From the NCBI RefSeq assembly GCF_023277745.1, contig NZ_CP086322.1:7378001-7442000 (forward strand): 64,000 nucleotides of DNA, read 5' to 3'. Source of the stretch: Streptomyces halobius. GTDB lineage: Bacteria > Actinomycetota > Actinomycetes > Streptomycetales > Streptomycetaceae. Both the position numbers and the translations under genes were made by a program. The notes beneath the pieces are model-generated. The model was not told the DNA's origin, made no database searches, and saw only the letters and a program-made list of their open reading frames with translations. Below, piece after piece: positions 34,149 through 42,701 of this stretch; position 1 is the stretch's first letter; each line of letters begins with the position of its first letter.

Positions 34149-34877
34149 CTAGCCCCGTTCCACCGTCGTGACCAGCACGGTGACCGTCGGTGGTGCGGGC
34201 ATCGCGGACGTCACCGCTGCCCGCACCGCGTTCGTGACGTCCAGGGCGCGATGGCCGGCCGTGGTCGCCAGCTGGATCAGGGCGTGCCCGTCGGTCAGGC
34301 GTACCGGGCGGGACCACCCGCCGAGCGCGGGGGCGAGGCGGGCCACGCCCGGGACGGCCAGGGCCGTGGTGGCGATTCCTTCGGGGCCGGCCTGGGGGGC
34401 TCCCGTCCGGCTGTCGGGGGAAAGGGGCGGGGCGTCAGAGGTTGTGGGCGGCGGGGGACCAGCTGCCCCGGCCGCCGCCGGCTCCTCCAAGAGTTCGGTG
34501 ATCCGCAGGTCCACCGTGCTCACCACCAGCCCCAACTCGCGGTCCGACGCGGTCAGCAGCGCCGTGCGCAGTCCGTCGGCGATGGCGGGCAGCGGTCGGT
34601 CGGCGACGGCGGCGAAGTCGGCCTCGATCCGCAGGGGGCCGGGCGGCAGCGCGCTCGGGGGCGCCGGTACCGCCGGTTCCGGGGCGCTGGCGGGGTCCGC
34701 TACGGACACCCGCAGCGCGCCCAGCCGCACCCCGGCCCGTGACTCGACGGCCGTCCGCAGCACTGCCGTGGCCGCGTGCTCGGTGATCCAAGCTCCGTCC
34801 GCGGGCCCGCCGAGGGGCAGCACCCGGCCGATCCCGAGCTGCTGCCGCACTGTCTGTGCCAACTGGTTCGCGGCCAC
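34149..34877 (-). CDS. Nucleopolyhedrovirus P10-like family protein next to Asp23 cluster
   Basis: 242 residues, with no membrane segment. Two similar alpha-beta units, ITEHAATAVLRTAVESRAGVRLGALRVSV and VRLTDGHALIQLATTAGHRALDVTNAVR, resemble the Asp23 sheet-helix pattern. A Pro/Ala/Thr-rich linker lies in between. Annotators call this family P10-like by name only. GTG 34877 has AAAGGGG six bases upstream. It is divergent from the Asp23 gene cluster and probably belongs to the same envelope-stress group. Confidence 0.7.
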   Translation of the reverse strand: MAANQLAQTVRQQLGIGRVLPLGGPADGAWITEHAATAVLRTAVESRAGVRLGALRVSVADPASAPEPAVPAPPSALPPGPLRIEADFAAVADRPLPAIADGLRTALLTASDRELGLVVSTVDLRITELLEEPAAAGAAGPPPPTTSDAPPLSPDSRTGAPQAGPEGIATTALAVPGVARLAPALGGWSRPVRLTDGHALIQLATTAGHRALDVTNAVRAAVTSAMPAPPTVTVLVTTVERG

Positions 34878-35063
34878 CGTGTGCCCCTTTCCCGGACTCT
34901 GCCCCCAGCCTGCCGCAGACCGGCCCGTACGGCAGGAGGTTGCACAACGGTGCCGGAACGGAGCACTCTGCTGCCGCATCCCGCGCGGGTCCGGATAACC
35001 GCACCTACTGTGGGGAACGGAGCGAGCAGCCCGCTTTTCCCCTCGCGGAAGGGACGAACGGCT

Positions 35064-35525
35064 ATGACCGAGACCCAGCAGCAATCAGAAGCGAAGACGC
35101 TCGGCGGCAAACGGGGCGGCGGCGACCCCGCGTCCCGGGGGCGCACCACCATCGCCGACGGTGTCGTGGAGAAGATCGCCGGACTCGCGGCCCGTGATGT
35201 CGTCGGCGTGTACGCCATGGGCAGCGGCTTCGCCCGCACCCTCGGCGCCGTCCGGGAACGAGTGCCCGGCGGCGGTCGGACCGCCCCGGCGACCCGCGGG
35301 GTGAAGGCCGAGGTCGGCGAGGTGCAGACCGCGCTGGACCTGGGGATCGTGGTCGACTACGGCGTCTCCATCACCGATGTCGCCCGGTCCGTCCGGGAGA
35401 ACGTCGTCGCCGCCGTGGAGCGGATGACCGGGCTGGAGGTCGTCGAGGTCAATATCGCGGTCAGTGACGTCAAGCTGCCTGACGAGGAAGATGAGGAAGA
35501 GGAAAAAGAACCGCGGCTTCAGTGA
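35064..35525 (+). CDS. Asp23/Gls24 family envelope stress response protein
   Basis: 153 residues. TTIADGVVEKIAGLAARDVVGVYAMG is the family opening and VNIAVSDVKLPDEEDEEEEKE the closing, with LDLGIVVDYGVSITDVARSVR and NVVAAVERMTGLEVVEV in between. ATG 35064 is preceded by GGAAGGG. First gene of a five-gene set on the plus strand (Asp23, DUF2273-like, Asp23-like, DUF6286, AmaP) which in Gram-positives forms an alkaline-shock complex at the membrane. Confidence 0.9.
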   Translation: MTETQQQSEAKTLGGKRGGGDPASRGRTTIADGVVEKIAGLAARDVVGVYAMGSGFARTLGAVRERVPGGGRTAPATRGVKAEVGEVQTALDLGIVVDYGVSITDVARSVRENVVAAVERMTGLEVVEVNIAVSDVKLPDEEDEEEEKEPRLQ

Positions 35526-35561
35526 CCGGAGTGGTACGGAGTGGCAGCGAAGGAGCGTGCG

Positions 35562-35759
35562 ATGAGCATGGCCGTGGTCGGTCTCGTGGCCGGTATGGCG
35601 TTGGGCTTCGCCGGATACTTCGGCGGTTTCGGGGCCTTCGTCGTGGTGGCGGTACTGGGTGCCATCGGGTTCGTGGCCGGCAAATTCCTGGACGGCGATC
35701 TGGAGCCGGGCGATTTCTTCCATTCCCGCACCGGCGACCGCGACGACCGGCGGCGGTGA
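35562..35759 (+). CDS. Small membrane protein, DUF2273-like
   Basis: 65 residues: two hydrophobic segments (MAVVGLVAGMALGFAGYFGGF and AFVVVAVLGAIGFVAGKFL) and a charged tail with DFFHSRTGDRDDRRR. ATG 35562 has AAGGAG seven bases upstream; an in-frame GTG at 35541 is less likely. Between two Asp23-like genes, so a membrane partner of the cluster. Confidence 0.85.
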   Translation: MSMAVVGLVAGMALGFAGYFGGFGAFVVVAVLGAIGFVAGKFLDGDLEPGDFFHSRTGDRDDRRR

Positions 35760-35765
35760 GTCCGG

Positions 35766-36158
35766 GTGCCAGCCGTCCGCCGGGACGCCGCCGTCCCACC
35801 CGTACCGGCGGGGGAGCGCGGCGCCACGAGGATCGCTGACCGGGTGGTGGCGAAGATCGCCGCCCAGGCGGCGCGCGAGGCGCTGCGCACGGCGGCCCTC
35901 AGCGCGCCCACCGACGCGCATGCGACGGTGACCGTGCACCGGCGGGACGGCCAGCGGCACTTCGGCGAGGCCCGGGTGCGGGTGGCCGTCGAACTGGGCT
36001 ATCCGTCCGACATCGGTACGCAGTGCCGCGCTGTGCGTCGCCAAGTCGCCGAGCGGGTATGGGCGTTGGCGAGCATGGAGGTGCCCCACGTCGCGGTGGA
36101 CGTCGAGCGTCTGCACTCACCGCTGCTGGACACCACGGACCGCGGGAGGGTGCGATGA
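35766..36158 (+). CDS. Asp23/Gls24-like protein, second copy
   Basis: 130 residues. GATRIADRVVAKIAAQAAREALRTAAL matches the Asp23 opening, while VRVAVELGYPSDIGTQCRAVRRQVAERV and MEVPHVAVDVERLHS match the closing strands. GTG 35766 is six bases after the previous stop. Its TGA overlaps an ATG at 36155 as ATGA. Confidence 0.8.
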   Translation: MPAVRRDAAVPPVPAGERGATRIADRVVAKIAAQAAREALRTAALSAPTDAHATVTVHRRDGQRHFGEARVRVAVELGYPSDIGTQCRAVRRQVAERVWALASMEVPHVAVDVERLHSPLLDTTDRGRVR

Positions 36159-36170
36159 GCGAGTGCAGCA

Positions 36171-36200
36171 CGGGGGTCCCCCGGCCGGAGGCTGGGGGAG
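36171..36200. repeat. Palindromic GGGGGTCCCCC element at the DUF6286 gene start
   Basis: CGGGGGTCCCCCGGCCGGAG then GCTGGGGGAG. On the minus strand it shares CTCCCC(C)AGCC(T/C)CCGGCCGGGGG with 53712-53743. It lies between an overlapping ATG at 36155 and the real DUF6286 start. Confidence 0.7.
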
Positions 36201-36257
36201 AAAGGTTGAGAGGTGCGCGCCTCGCGAATGCGGGGCCGGGCGAAGCGAGGCTTCGGC

Positions 36258-36923
36258 ATGAGTGACGACGCGGAGCCGGCCGACACCCGGCGGCTGCCCA
36301 CGCTCGACAAACGGCCGGACTCTACGGACGGGTGGGAGCAGTCGACATCGTCGGCGGCCCACGCCAGCACCGGGGACCACGACCGGGCCCGGCGGTTCTG
36401 GTCGGCCCGCCGGGTACCGGCCGCCCTCGTCGCCGGGCTGCTGCTCGGCGCCACGGGACTGCTGCTCTACGACGTGGCCGCGGTACGCACCGGCCGCCCC
36501 GCGATGTCCTGGCGCCGCTGGATCGCCGACCAACTGGCCACCCGGTCCCTCGACAGCGTGTGGCTGATCGCCGCCGCGGCGGCCGTGCTGCTCCTCGGGA
36601 TCTGGCTGATCGTGCTGGCCGTCACCCCGGGCCTGCGCCAGGTGCTGCCGATGCGGCACACCACCCCCGGCATCCGGGCGGGACTCGACCGCTCGGCCGC
36701 CGCACTGGTGCTGCGCGACCGCGCCATGGAGGTCGCGGGCGTCCAGTCCGTACGGATGACCGTCACCCGCCGCAAGGCCACGGCCCGGGTCGTCTCGCAC
36801 TTCCGCGAGCTGGACGAGGTCCGCGTCGACCTGGACGAGGCGCTCGCCGACGGTCTGCACGAGCTGGGGCTCGCCCACCGGCTGGGCCTGTTCGTCGATG
36901 TCCGGCGCCCGAGGAAGAGGTGA
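36258..36923 (+). CDS. DUF6286 domain protein, membrane
   Basis: 221 residues. Two membrane segments, VPAALVAGLLLGATGLLLYDVAA and SVWLIAAAAAVLLLGIWLIVLAV, then a cytoplasmic domain of Asp23-like type (VAGVQSVRMTVTRRKATARVVSHF). Role unknown; part of the alkaline-shock cluster. ATG 36258 gives MSDDAEPADTRRL. The first 100 bases after the previous gene hold a palindromic repeat and a short out-of-frame ATG reading frame from 36155. Confidence 0.8.
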   Translation: MSDDAEPADTRRLPTLDKRPDSTDGWEQSTSSAAHASTGDHDRARRFWSARRVPAALVAGLLLGATGLLLYDVAAVRTGRPAMSWRRWIADQLATRSLDSVWLIAAAAAVLLLGIWLIVLAVTPGLRQVLPMRHTTPGIRAGLDRSAAALVLRDRAMEVAGVQSVRMTVTRRKATARVVSHFRELDEVRVDLDEALADGLHELGLAHRLGLFVDVRRPRKR

Positions 36924-37537
36924 GCGAAACGATGCGTCAGGTCCTGAGGACCGTCAACCGGGTGCTGCTGGGCCTGACCGGCGTGGTGCTGGTGGGCACC
37001 GGAGGGACGGTGCTGTTCGGCGGGTTGGACCTGGCCGCCCGGTGGCACCTCGGTCTGCCCGAGGACTGGCCCTGGACCAGGCCCGACGACGTCCTGCTCA
37101 GCGAGGAGAACCGCACCCGCTGGACGGACACCGGCTGGTGGTGGCCCACCGTCATCGCCGCCCTCGCCGTCCTCGTCCTGCTCCTGCTGTGGTGGCTGTT
37201 GGCCCAGCTCCGCCGGCACCGGCTGAACGAGATCCTCGTCGACAGCGGTGACGGTGAGGGCGCCCTGATGCGCGGCCGGGCATTGGAAGCCGTCCTGGCG
37301 GCCGAGACGGAAGCGCTGGAGGGCGTGGACCGGGCCGGGGTACAACTGACCGGACGCCGGACGCAGCCGAGGGTGCGGGCCGTGCTGACACTCGTACCGC
37401 ACGCCGACCCGGGCACCGTCCTGCTGCGTCTCGCGGACGAGTCGGTCGCGCACGCCCGTGCTTCGGCGGGGCTCGACCGGCTGCCGGCGGACGTCCGGCT
37501 GCGCGCGGTGGGCCACCGGGCGGAGCGGGTCAGCTAG
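36920..37537 (+). CDS. AmaP-like alkaline shock membrane anchor
   Basis: 205 residues. Two hydrophobic segments (VNRVLLGLTGVVLVGTGGTVLF and PTVIAALAVLVLLLLWWLLAQL) flank a short external loop with a Trp-rich run. The C-terminal domain (RAGVQLTGRRTQPRVRAVLTL) is Asp23-like. GTG 36920 overlaps the previous stop as GTGA and has GAGG five bases upstream; ATG 36932 is an alternative. It would anchor the Asp23 proteins to the membrane. Confidence 0.8.
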   Translation: MSETMRQVLRTVNRVLLGLTGVVLVGTGGTVLFGGLDLAARWHLGLPEDWPWTRPDDVLLSEENRTRWTDTGWWWPTVIAALAVLVLLLLWWLLAQLRRHRLNEILVDSGDGEGALMRGRALEAVLAAETEALEGVDRAGVQLTGRRTQPRVRAVLTLVPHADPGTVLLRLADESVAHARASAGLDRLPADVRLRAVGHRAERVS

Positions 37538-37553
37538 CGGCCGCCGAGCGGGC

Positions 37554-37582
37554 GGCCGACGGGCCGACTGGGGCCGTCGGCC
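37554..37582. terminator. Hairpin after AmaP gene
   Basis: GGCCGACGG and CCGTCGGCC, 9-bp stem, in the gap between convergent genes. Confidence 0.6.
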
Positions 37583-37732
37583 AGGCTCGCCCGGCCGCCC
37601 GGCACGCCGTCTGGCCCTGCCACGCCGTCTGGCACGGCCGCGCTGCCCCGGCCACTCCGTCACGCGTTCGCGCCTGCCGGCACCGGCCGCGCCTCCCGTC
37701 GCACCCGACGCCCCCGCCCCACCGGCCCCGCG

Positions 37733-38488
37733 TCAGAACCCGTGCCGGGCGCCGCCGTCCACCGGCACCATCACCCCCGTGACGTACGAGGCGGCCGGCG
37801 AGAGCAGGAACGCCGCGGCCCGGCCGAACTCCCCGGGCGTGCCGTACCGGCCCAGCGGAATCGACGCGGAGTTGCGGGCACGGGTGCCTTCCGGGTCCCC
37901 GGAGAGCGCGTCGAGCTGCGTCATCCGGTCGGTGGCGATCCGGCCGGGCAGCACGCCGATGACGCGGATGCCGCGCGGGCCCAGCTCGTTGGAGAGCGAC
38001 TTCGCGAAGCCGGCGAGGCCGGGGCGGAGGCCGTTGGAGATGGTCAGGCCGGCGATCGGCTCATACACGGAGCCGGACAGCACAAAGCCGATCACGCCGC
38101 CCTCGTCCAGCTCGGCCGCGGCGGTGCGGGCCAGCCGTACCGCGCCCAGGAAGACCGACTCGAAGGCCGCCTGCCACTCTTCATCGGTGTTGTCGACGGC
38201 CCCGCCCGGCACAGGGCCGCCCACGCTGATCAGGACGCCGTCGAAGCGGCCGAACCGTTTGCGGGCCGCCGCCACCAGGCGCGCGGCGGCGTCCGGTGCG
38301 GCGTTGTCGGCGGCGACCCCGAGGGCGCGCTCGCCCAGCGAGGCGGCCGCCGTGACGGCGCTCTCCTCGCCGCGTCCGGTGACCACGACATTGGCGCCTT
38401 CGGCGACCAGTTCACGGGCGGTGGCGAACCCGAGGCCGCGGGTCGCTCCGGTGACGATGTACGTCCGGTCGGTGAGTCCAAGATCCAT
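37733..38488 (-). CDS. Atypical SDR family oxidoreductase
   Basis: 251 residues. The NAD(P) motif TGATRGLGFATARELV and DGGARHGF C-terminus are those of FabG-like SDRs. The usual active-site YxxxK is not in place. The region reads SGSVYEPIAGLTISNGLRPGLAGFAK, where Ser is kept, Tyr and Lys are replaced by positions occupied by Asn and Arg. Such divergent members exist, and their chemistry is uncertain. ATG 38488. Confidence 0.8.
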   Translation of the reverse strand: MDLGLTDRTYIVTGATRGLGFATARELVAEGANVVVTGRGEESAVTAAASLGERALGVAADNAAPDAAARLVAAARKRFGRFDGVLISVGGPVPGGAVDNTDEEWQAAFESVFLGAVRLARTAAAELDEGGVIGFVLSGSVYEPIAGLTISNGLRPGLAGFAKSLSNELGPRGIRVIGVLPGRIATDRMTQLDALSGDPEGTRARNSASIPLGRYGTPGEFGRAAAFLLSPAASYVTGVMVPVDGGARHGF

Positions 38489-38601
38489 GGCCCTAGTCTG
38501 CCCCCGGGCCGTCCGGGCGAGTAGGCCCGGTGTCCCTTTGTCCGCCCGCAGGGCGGGGCTCGCCGGGAGGTGCCCCAGCGAGCCGGAAGGGCATACCGGG
38601 C

Positions 38602-40374
38602 TTACTCGCCCAGCAGTCCGAAGGCGGTCCCCACCAGGCCGACATGGCTGAATGCCTGCGGGAAGTTGCCCAGCTGACGCCGGGCGGCCGGGTCGTACTC
38701 CTCGGCGAGCAGCCCCACGTCGTTGCGCAGCGTCAGCAGCCGCTCGAACAGGGCGCGGGCCTCGTCGTGGCGCCCGGTCAGGGCCAGCGCGTCGGCCAGC
38801 CAGAACGAGCAGACCAGGAAGGCGCCCTCGCCGCCCGGCAGACCGTCGACCGACCGGCCCTCGGTGCTGTAACGGCGTACCAGACTGCCGTCGCACAGCT
38901 CCTGGCGCACCGCGTCGACGGTCCCGGTGACCCGTGGATCGCTGCCCGGCAGAAAGCCCACGCGGGGGATCAGCAGGGTCGCCGCGTCCAGTTCCGTGGA
39001 GCCGTAGGACTGGGTGAAGGTGCCGCGCTCGGCGTCGTAGCCTTGCTCACAGACCTCGCGGTGGATCTCGGCGCGCGTCGCCCGCCAGCGTTCGACGTGC
39101 CCGCGGAGCCTGGGATACGCCTCGACCGCGCGGATCGCCCGGTCCGCGGCGACCCAGGCCATCACCTTGGAGTGCACGAAGTGCCGGCGCGGCCCGCGGA
39201 CCTCCCACAGTCCCTCGTCGGGTTCGCGCCAGGTGGACTCCAGGTAGTCCACCAGCGCGCGCTGGATGTTCCAGGCGTGCGGTTGCGGCGGCAGCCCGGC
39301 GGTGCGCGCGATGTGGAAGCAGTTCAGCACTGAGCCGTAGACATCGAGCTGGCGCTGCTCGACGGCGGCGTTGCCGATGCGTACGGGCGTGGAGGCGGCG
39401 TAGCCGGGCAGCCAGGGAACCTCGGCCTCCGGCAGTCGTCGCTCGCCGGCCAGCCCGTACATGATCTGCAGATCGTCGGGTGCGCCGGCCACCGCGCGCA
39501 GCAGCCAGTCCCGCCAGGCGCCGGCCTCCTCCAGATACCCGGCGGAGACCAGGGTGTTCAGGGTGAGGCTGGCGTCGCGCAGCCAGCAGTAGCGGTAGTC
39601 CCAGTTGCGGACGCCCCCGAGCTCCTCGGGCAGCGAGGTGGTGGGGGCCGCGACGATGCCACCGGTGGGCGCGTAGGTGAGCGCCTTGAGGGTGATCAGC
39701 GAGCGGATCACGGCGTCGCGGTACGGACCGTCGTAGCGGCAGCGCGCGGACCAGGCATGCCAGTCGTCCAGGGTGCAGTCGAGCGCCTCGAACGGGTCGA
39801 TCCGGGATGGCCGGGGCTGGTGCGAGGGGTGCCAGGTCAGCACGAACGCGACGCGTTCACCGGCGGCGACGGTGAAGTCCGAGCGGGTGCTGAGGTCCTT
39901 CCCGTAGGTGCTGCACTGCTGCGGGGTGCGCAGCCACACCGAGTCGGGCCCGGCGATCGCGACCCGGGAGCCCTGGTCGTACCGCACCCAGGGCACCACC
40001 CGCCCGTAGTCGAACCGCAGCCGCAGCTCCCCGTGCATCTCGACGCTGCCGCGGACGCCCTCGACGATCCGTACGACGTCGGGCATCCGTTCGCGCTGCG
40101 GCATGAAGTCGGTGACCTTGACGCTGCCGTCCGGGGTCTCCCACACGGTGTCCAGGACGAGCGAATCGCCGCGGTAGGCGCGCCGCGGCCGGGCCTCGGC
40201 GGACCGGGGGGACAGCCGCCAGTGGCCGTTGTCGCGGCTGCCGAGGAGGGCGGCGAAGCAGGCGGCCGAATCGAAGCGGGGCAGGCACAGCCAGTCGATG
40301 GAGCCGTCGCGGCCGACGAGCGCGGCGGTCTGCAGATCGCCGATGAGCGCGTAGTCCTCTAGAGGTGGATGCAC
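38602..40374 (-). CDS. Glycoside hydrolase family 15 protein
   Basis: 590 residues, glucoamylase/trehalase-like. PLEDYALIGDLQTAALVGRDGSIDWLCLPRF is the beta-sandwich start and GVRNWDYRYCWLRDASLTLN the barrel entry. The catalytic acid is in PDEGLWEVRG and the base in LLAEEYDP. In actinobacteria several members are trehalases, so trehalose is a likely substrate. It is cytoplasmic (no signal). Downstream SDR is on the same strand after 113 bases. Confidence 0.9.
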   Translation of the reverse strand: MHPPLEDYALIGDLQTAALVGRDGSIDWLCLPRFDSAACFAALLGSRDNGHWRLSPRSAEARPRRAYRGDSLVLDTVWETPDGSVKVTDFMPQRERMPDVVRIVEGVRGSVEMHGELRLRFDYGRVVPWVRYDQGSRVAIAGPDSVWLRTPQQCSTYGKDLSTRSDFTVAAGERVAFVLTWHPSHQPRPSRIDPFEALDCTLDDWHAWSARCRYDGPYRDAVIRSLITLKALTYAPTGGIVAAPTTSLPEELGGVRNWDYRYCWLRDASLTLNTLVSAGYLEEAGAWRDWLLRAVAGAPDDLQIMYGLAGERRLPEAEVPWLPGYAASTPVRIGNAAVEQRQLDVYGSVLNCFHIARTAGLPPQPHAWNIQRALVDYLESTWREPDEGLWEVRGPRRHFVHSKVMAWVAADRAIRAVEAYPRLRGHVERWRATRAEIHREVCEQGYDAERGTFTQSYGSTELDAATLLIPRVGFLPGSDPRVTGTVDAVRQELCDGSLVRRYSTEGRSVDGLPGGEGAFLVCSFWLADALALTGRHDEARALFERLLTLRNDVGLLAEEYDPAARRQLGNFPQAFSHVGLVGTAFGLLGE

Positions 40375-40429
40375 GCAGCGGATCTTCCCGGCGGGCGGGA
40401 GCGCTACGCGGTGCGGGCGGCTGTCCGGG

Positions 40430-41245
40430 CTACGGGGCCGGCGCCGCTTCGGCCGCTTCGGTCTCCGCCGCTTCCGGTGCCCGTCCCTCGGCGGACGCCG
40501 CCGCCCGGTCGCGGCGCTCGCGGCGTACCAGGACGACCCAGCCGACCGGCACGGCCGCCGCGAACAGCCACCACTGGATCGCGTACGCCATGTGCGGGCC
40601 GATGCTGTCGTGGTCCGGTTCGGGCACCAGCTCCGGCTTGCCGCCGGCCGGCTCGGGCGCGGTCTGCTCGATATAGCCGCCGAGCACCGTCCGGCCCAGC
40701 CGCTTCGCCTGCTCGGCGCTGTTGATCAGCATGACCTGGCGGGTGGGCAGGCCCTGGGTGTTCTTGATGCCGCTGTTGGCGGTGGTCTCGTCGGCCATCA
40801 TCCGGCCGGTCACGGTGATCCTGCCCTTGGGGGCGGCCGGGACGCTGGGGAATTCGGTGAGGTCGTTGCCGGCCGCGATCCAGCCGCGGTTGACCAGGAC
40901 GGTGCCGCCGTGGTCGAGATCCAGCGGGGTCACGACGTAGTAGCCGATGCTGTGCTCGTCGGCGGCGGTCCGCTGGCGGACCACGACCTCGTGCGCGGTG
41001 TCGTAGGTGCCGGTGGCGGTGACCGGGCGCCACATGTCGTCCCGGGGCAGCGTCCGGCCGGGGGACGTCAGATCCGTGACCGGGACCGGCTCGGCGGCCA
41101 GGCTGTCCGCGATGAGCCGGTTCTGCGCGACCCTGTGCTCATGGCGGTGGAACTGCCAGAATCCCAGCTCGATCATGACGGGGATCAGGACGAGGCCCAC
41201 GAGGGTGAGGATCACCCACTGCCGGGACAACAGGAAGCGGTACAC
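40430..41245 (-). CDS. SURF1 family cytochrome oxidase biogenesis protein
   Basis: 271 residues. Two membrane segments, WVILTLVGLVLIPVMIELGFWQ and MAYAIQWWLFAAAVPVGWVVLV, flank an extracellular domain with LVNRGWIAAG and TVTGRMMADET, as in SURF1. It assists assembly of cytochrome c oxidase, probably with haem. GTG 41245 at the first segment. Upstream genes on the strand are separated by a long hairpin. Confidence 0.9.
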   Translation of the reverse strand: MYRFLLSRQWVILTLVGLVLIPVMIELGFWQFHRHEHRVAQNRLIADSLAAEPVPVTDLTSPGRTLPRDDMWRPVTATGTYDTAHEVVVRQRTAADEHSIGYYVVTPLDLDHGGTVLVNRGWIAAGNDLTEFPSVPAAPKGRITVTGRMMADETTANSGIKNTQGLPTRQVMLINSAEQAKRLGRTVLGGYIEQTAPEPAGGKPELVPEPDHDSIGPHMAYAIQWWLFAAAVPVGWVVLVRRERRDRAAASAEGRAPEAAETEAAEAAPAP

Positions 41246-41266
41246 GGCTCGACGGTACCTGGGACG

Positions 41267-41306
41267 CGACGGTCCCCGGGCAGGGGGGCCTGCCCGGGGA
41301 CCGTCG
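41267..41306. terminator. Strong terminator
   Basis: Perfect 18-bp stem (41267-41284 with 41289-41306), loop GGGG, downstream of the small Cys-rich gene on the minus strand. Confidence 0.85.
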
Positions 41307-41361
41307 ATCGGAGGGACGTCGTGCCGTGGCGCGACGTCCGGCGGTCGGACTCTCTCCGGTT

Positions 41362-41595
41362 TCAGACGTGATCGACGATGCCCACCTTTCCGTCCGCGCG
41401 GGCGCAGTGGGCACCGCAATAGAACTTCCCGTTGACCTCCGCACCCTGGCCGATGATCTGGCACCGACAGTGCTCACAGATCGGCGCCATGCGGTGAATG
41501 GCGCAGGAGAAACAGTCGAAGACATGCACCGCGCCCTGCGCATGCACCTCGAACGTCATGCCGTAATCGTTTCCGCAGACCTCACAACGTGCCAT
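41362..41595 (-). CDS. Small Cys/His-rich metal-binding protein
   Basis: 77 residues. Cys pairs CEVCG, CFSC, CEHCRC and CGAHC with His between suggest two zinc sites, as in zinc-ribbon or prokaryotic-metallothionein-type proteins. The start is set at ATG 41595 because MARCEVCGN is the conserved N-terminus; an in-frame ATG upstream at 41661 lies in low-complexity sequence. It follows the exonuclease gene by 62 bases and is transcribed after it. Function unknown. Confidence 0.75.
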   Translation of the reverse strand: MARCEVCGNDYGMTFEVHAQGAVHVFDCFSCAIHRMAPICEHCRCQIIGQGAEVNGKFYCGAHCARADGKVGIVDHV

Positions 41596-41657
41596 GCGCC
41601 ACAGGGTGGGGGCGGGGCCGGGGCGGGGCGAGCGCCGAGGGGCGTGTTGGCCGGGCT

Positions 41658-42701
41658 TCACCCGGACGCAGGCGGCTGGGCTGGGGCGGCCGGCCGTACG
41701 TCCTGCAGCAGTTGCATGAAGGCCGCCTCGTCGATCACGACCGTGCCGAACGCGCGGGCCTTGGCGGCCTTGGAGGTCTGCGCGTCGGGGTCGTTGGTCA
41801 CCAGCAGGCTGGTCAGCCGGGACAGGCTCGTCGCGACATGGAGCCCGGCCTCGATCGCACGGTCCTCCAGCAGCTCGCGGTCCACGGACGTATCGCCGGA
41901 GAAGGCGACCCGCATCCCCTGGACGAGCCGGCCGCCCGCCTCATAGCGCCCCGGGTTGGGATACGGGCACGCCGGGCGTTTGCGGGACGGGCGCCAGGAG
42001 GTGGGGCGGTAGGACGTCGCGGAGGAGTGCCGCCTGGGTGACGGGGTGTCCGACCACTCCGTCAACGGCTGGCAGCTCAGCAGCGGCAGCCGCAGCCGCT
42101 CCCGGGCGGCCCGCCGCAGGCTGGGACGGAACGCCTCGGCGAGCACCCGGGCGTCGTCCAGCGCGTGGTGGGCGTGCTGCTGCACGACGCCGTAATGGGC
42201 GGCGAGGGACGCCAGCTTGTCGTTGGGCAGCGGCAGCCGCAGCTCCTTGGAGAGCGCGATGGTGCACAGCCGCTGGCGGACCGGGGCGACCGCCGAGGCG
42301 CGGGCGTACTCACGGGCGATCATCGACCAGTCGAACATCGCGTTGTGCGCGACCAGCACCCGGTCCTCCAGGCGCTTGGACAGCTCCGGGACGATCTCCG
42401 GAAAGAGCGGGGCGTCGGCGAGCACCCCGCTGGTGAGACCGTGGATCCAGACGGGGCCCGGATCCCGCTGCGGGTTGACCAGGGTGTACCAGTGGTCCTG
42501 GACCGTGCCCTGTGCGTCGAGTTGATACACGGCGGCGGAGACGATGCGGTCGTCGCGGGCCAGGCCCGTGGTCTCCACGTCGACGACGGCGTATCCCTGG
42601 GGATAGTCGGACGGCCAGGGAGCCGGCGGCGTCTGCGGCCCCGGCTGCTGCCCGATCTTCGGCGCGATCGAGCGGTCTGCTGCCATGCGGTCTTCGAGCA
42701 T
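41658..42701 (-). CDS. DEDDh 3'-5' exonuclease with C-terminal BRCT domain
   Basis: 347 residues. Exo I is YAVVDVETTG, Exo II VLVAHNAMFDWSM, Exo III HHALDDARVLAEAF. The C-terminal part GMRVAFSGDTSVDRELLEDRAIEAG ... LLVTNDPDAQTSKAAKARAFG is a BRCT domain, as in DnaQ-like proteins of actinobacteria. It would trim DNA ends in repair. ATG 42701 has no ribosome site, but TATCCT lies eight bases upstream on the minus strand, so the mRNA may be leaderless. Confidence 0.88.
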   Translation of the reverse strand: MLEDRMAADRSIAPKIGQQPGPQTPPAPWPSDYPQGYAVVDVETTGLARDDRIVSAAVYQLDAQGTVQDHWYTLVNPQRDPGPVWIHGLTSGVLADAPLFPEIVPELSKRLEDRVLVAHNAMFDWSMIAREYARASAVAPVRQRLCTIALSKELRLPLPNDKLASLAAHYGVVQQHAHHALDDARVLAEAFRPSLRRAARERLRLPLLSCQPLTEWSDTPSPRRHSSATSYRPTSWRPSRKRPACPYPNPGRYEAGGRLVQGMRVAFSGDTSVDRELLEDRAIEAGLHVATSLSRLTSLLVTNDPDAQTSKAAKARAFGTVVIDEAAFMQLLQDVRPAAPAQPPASG

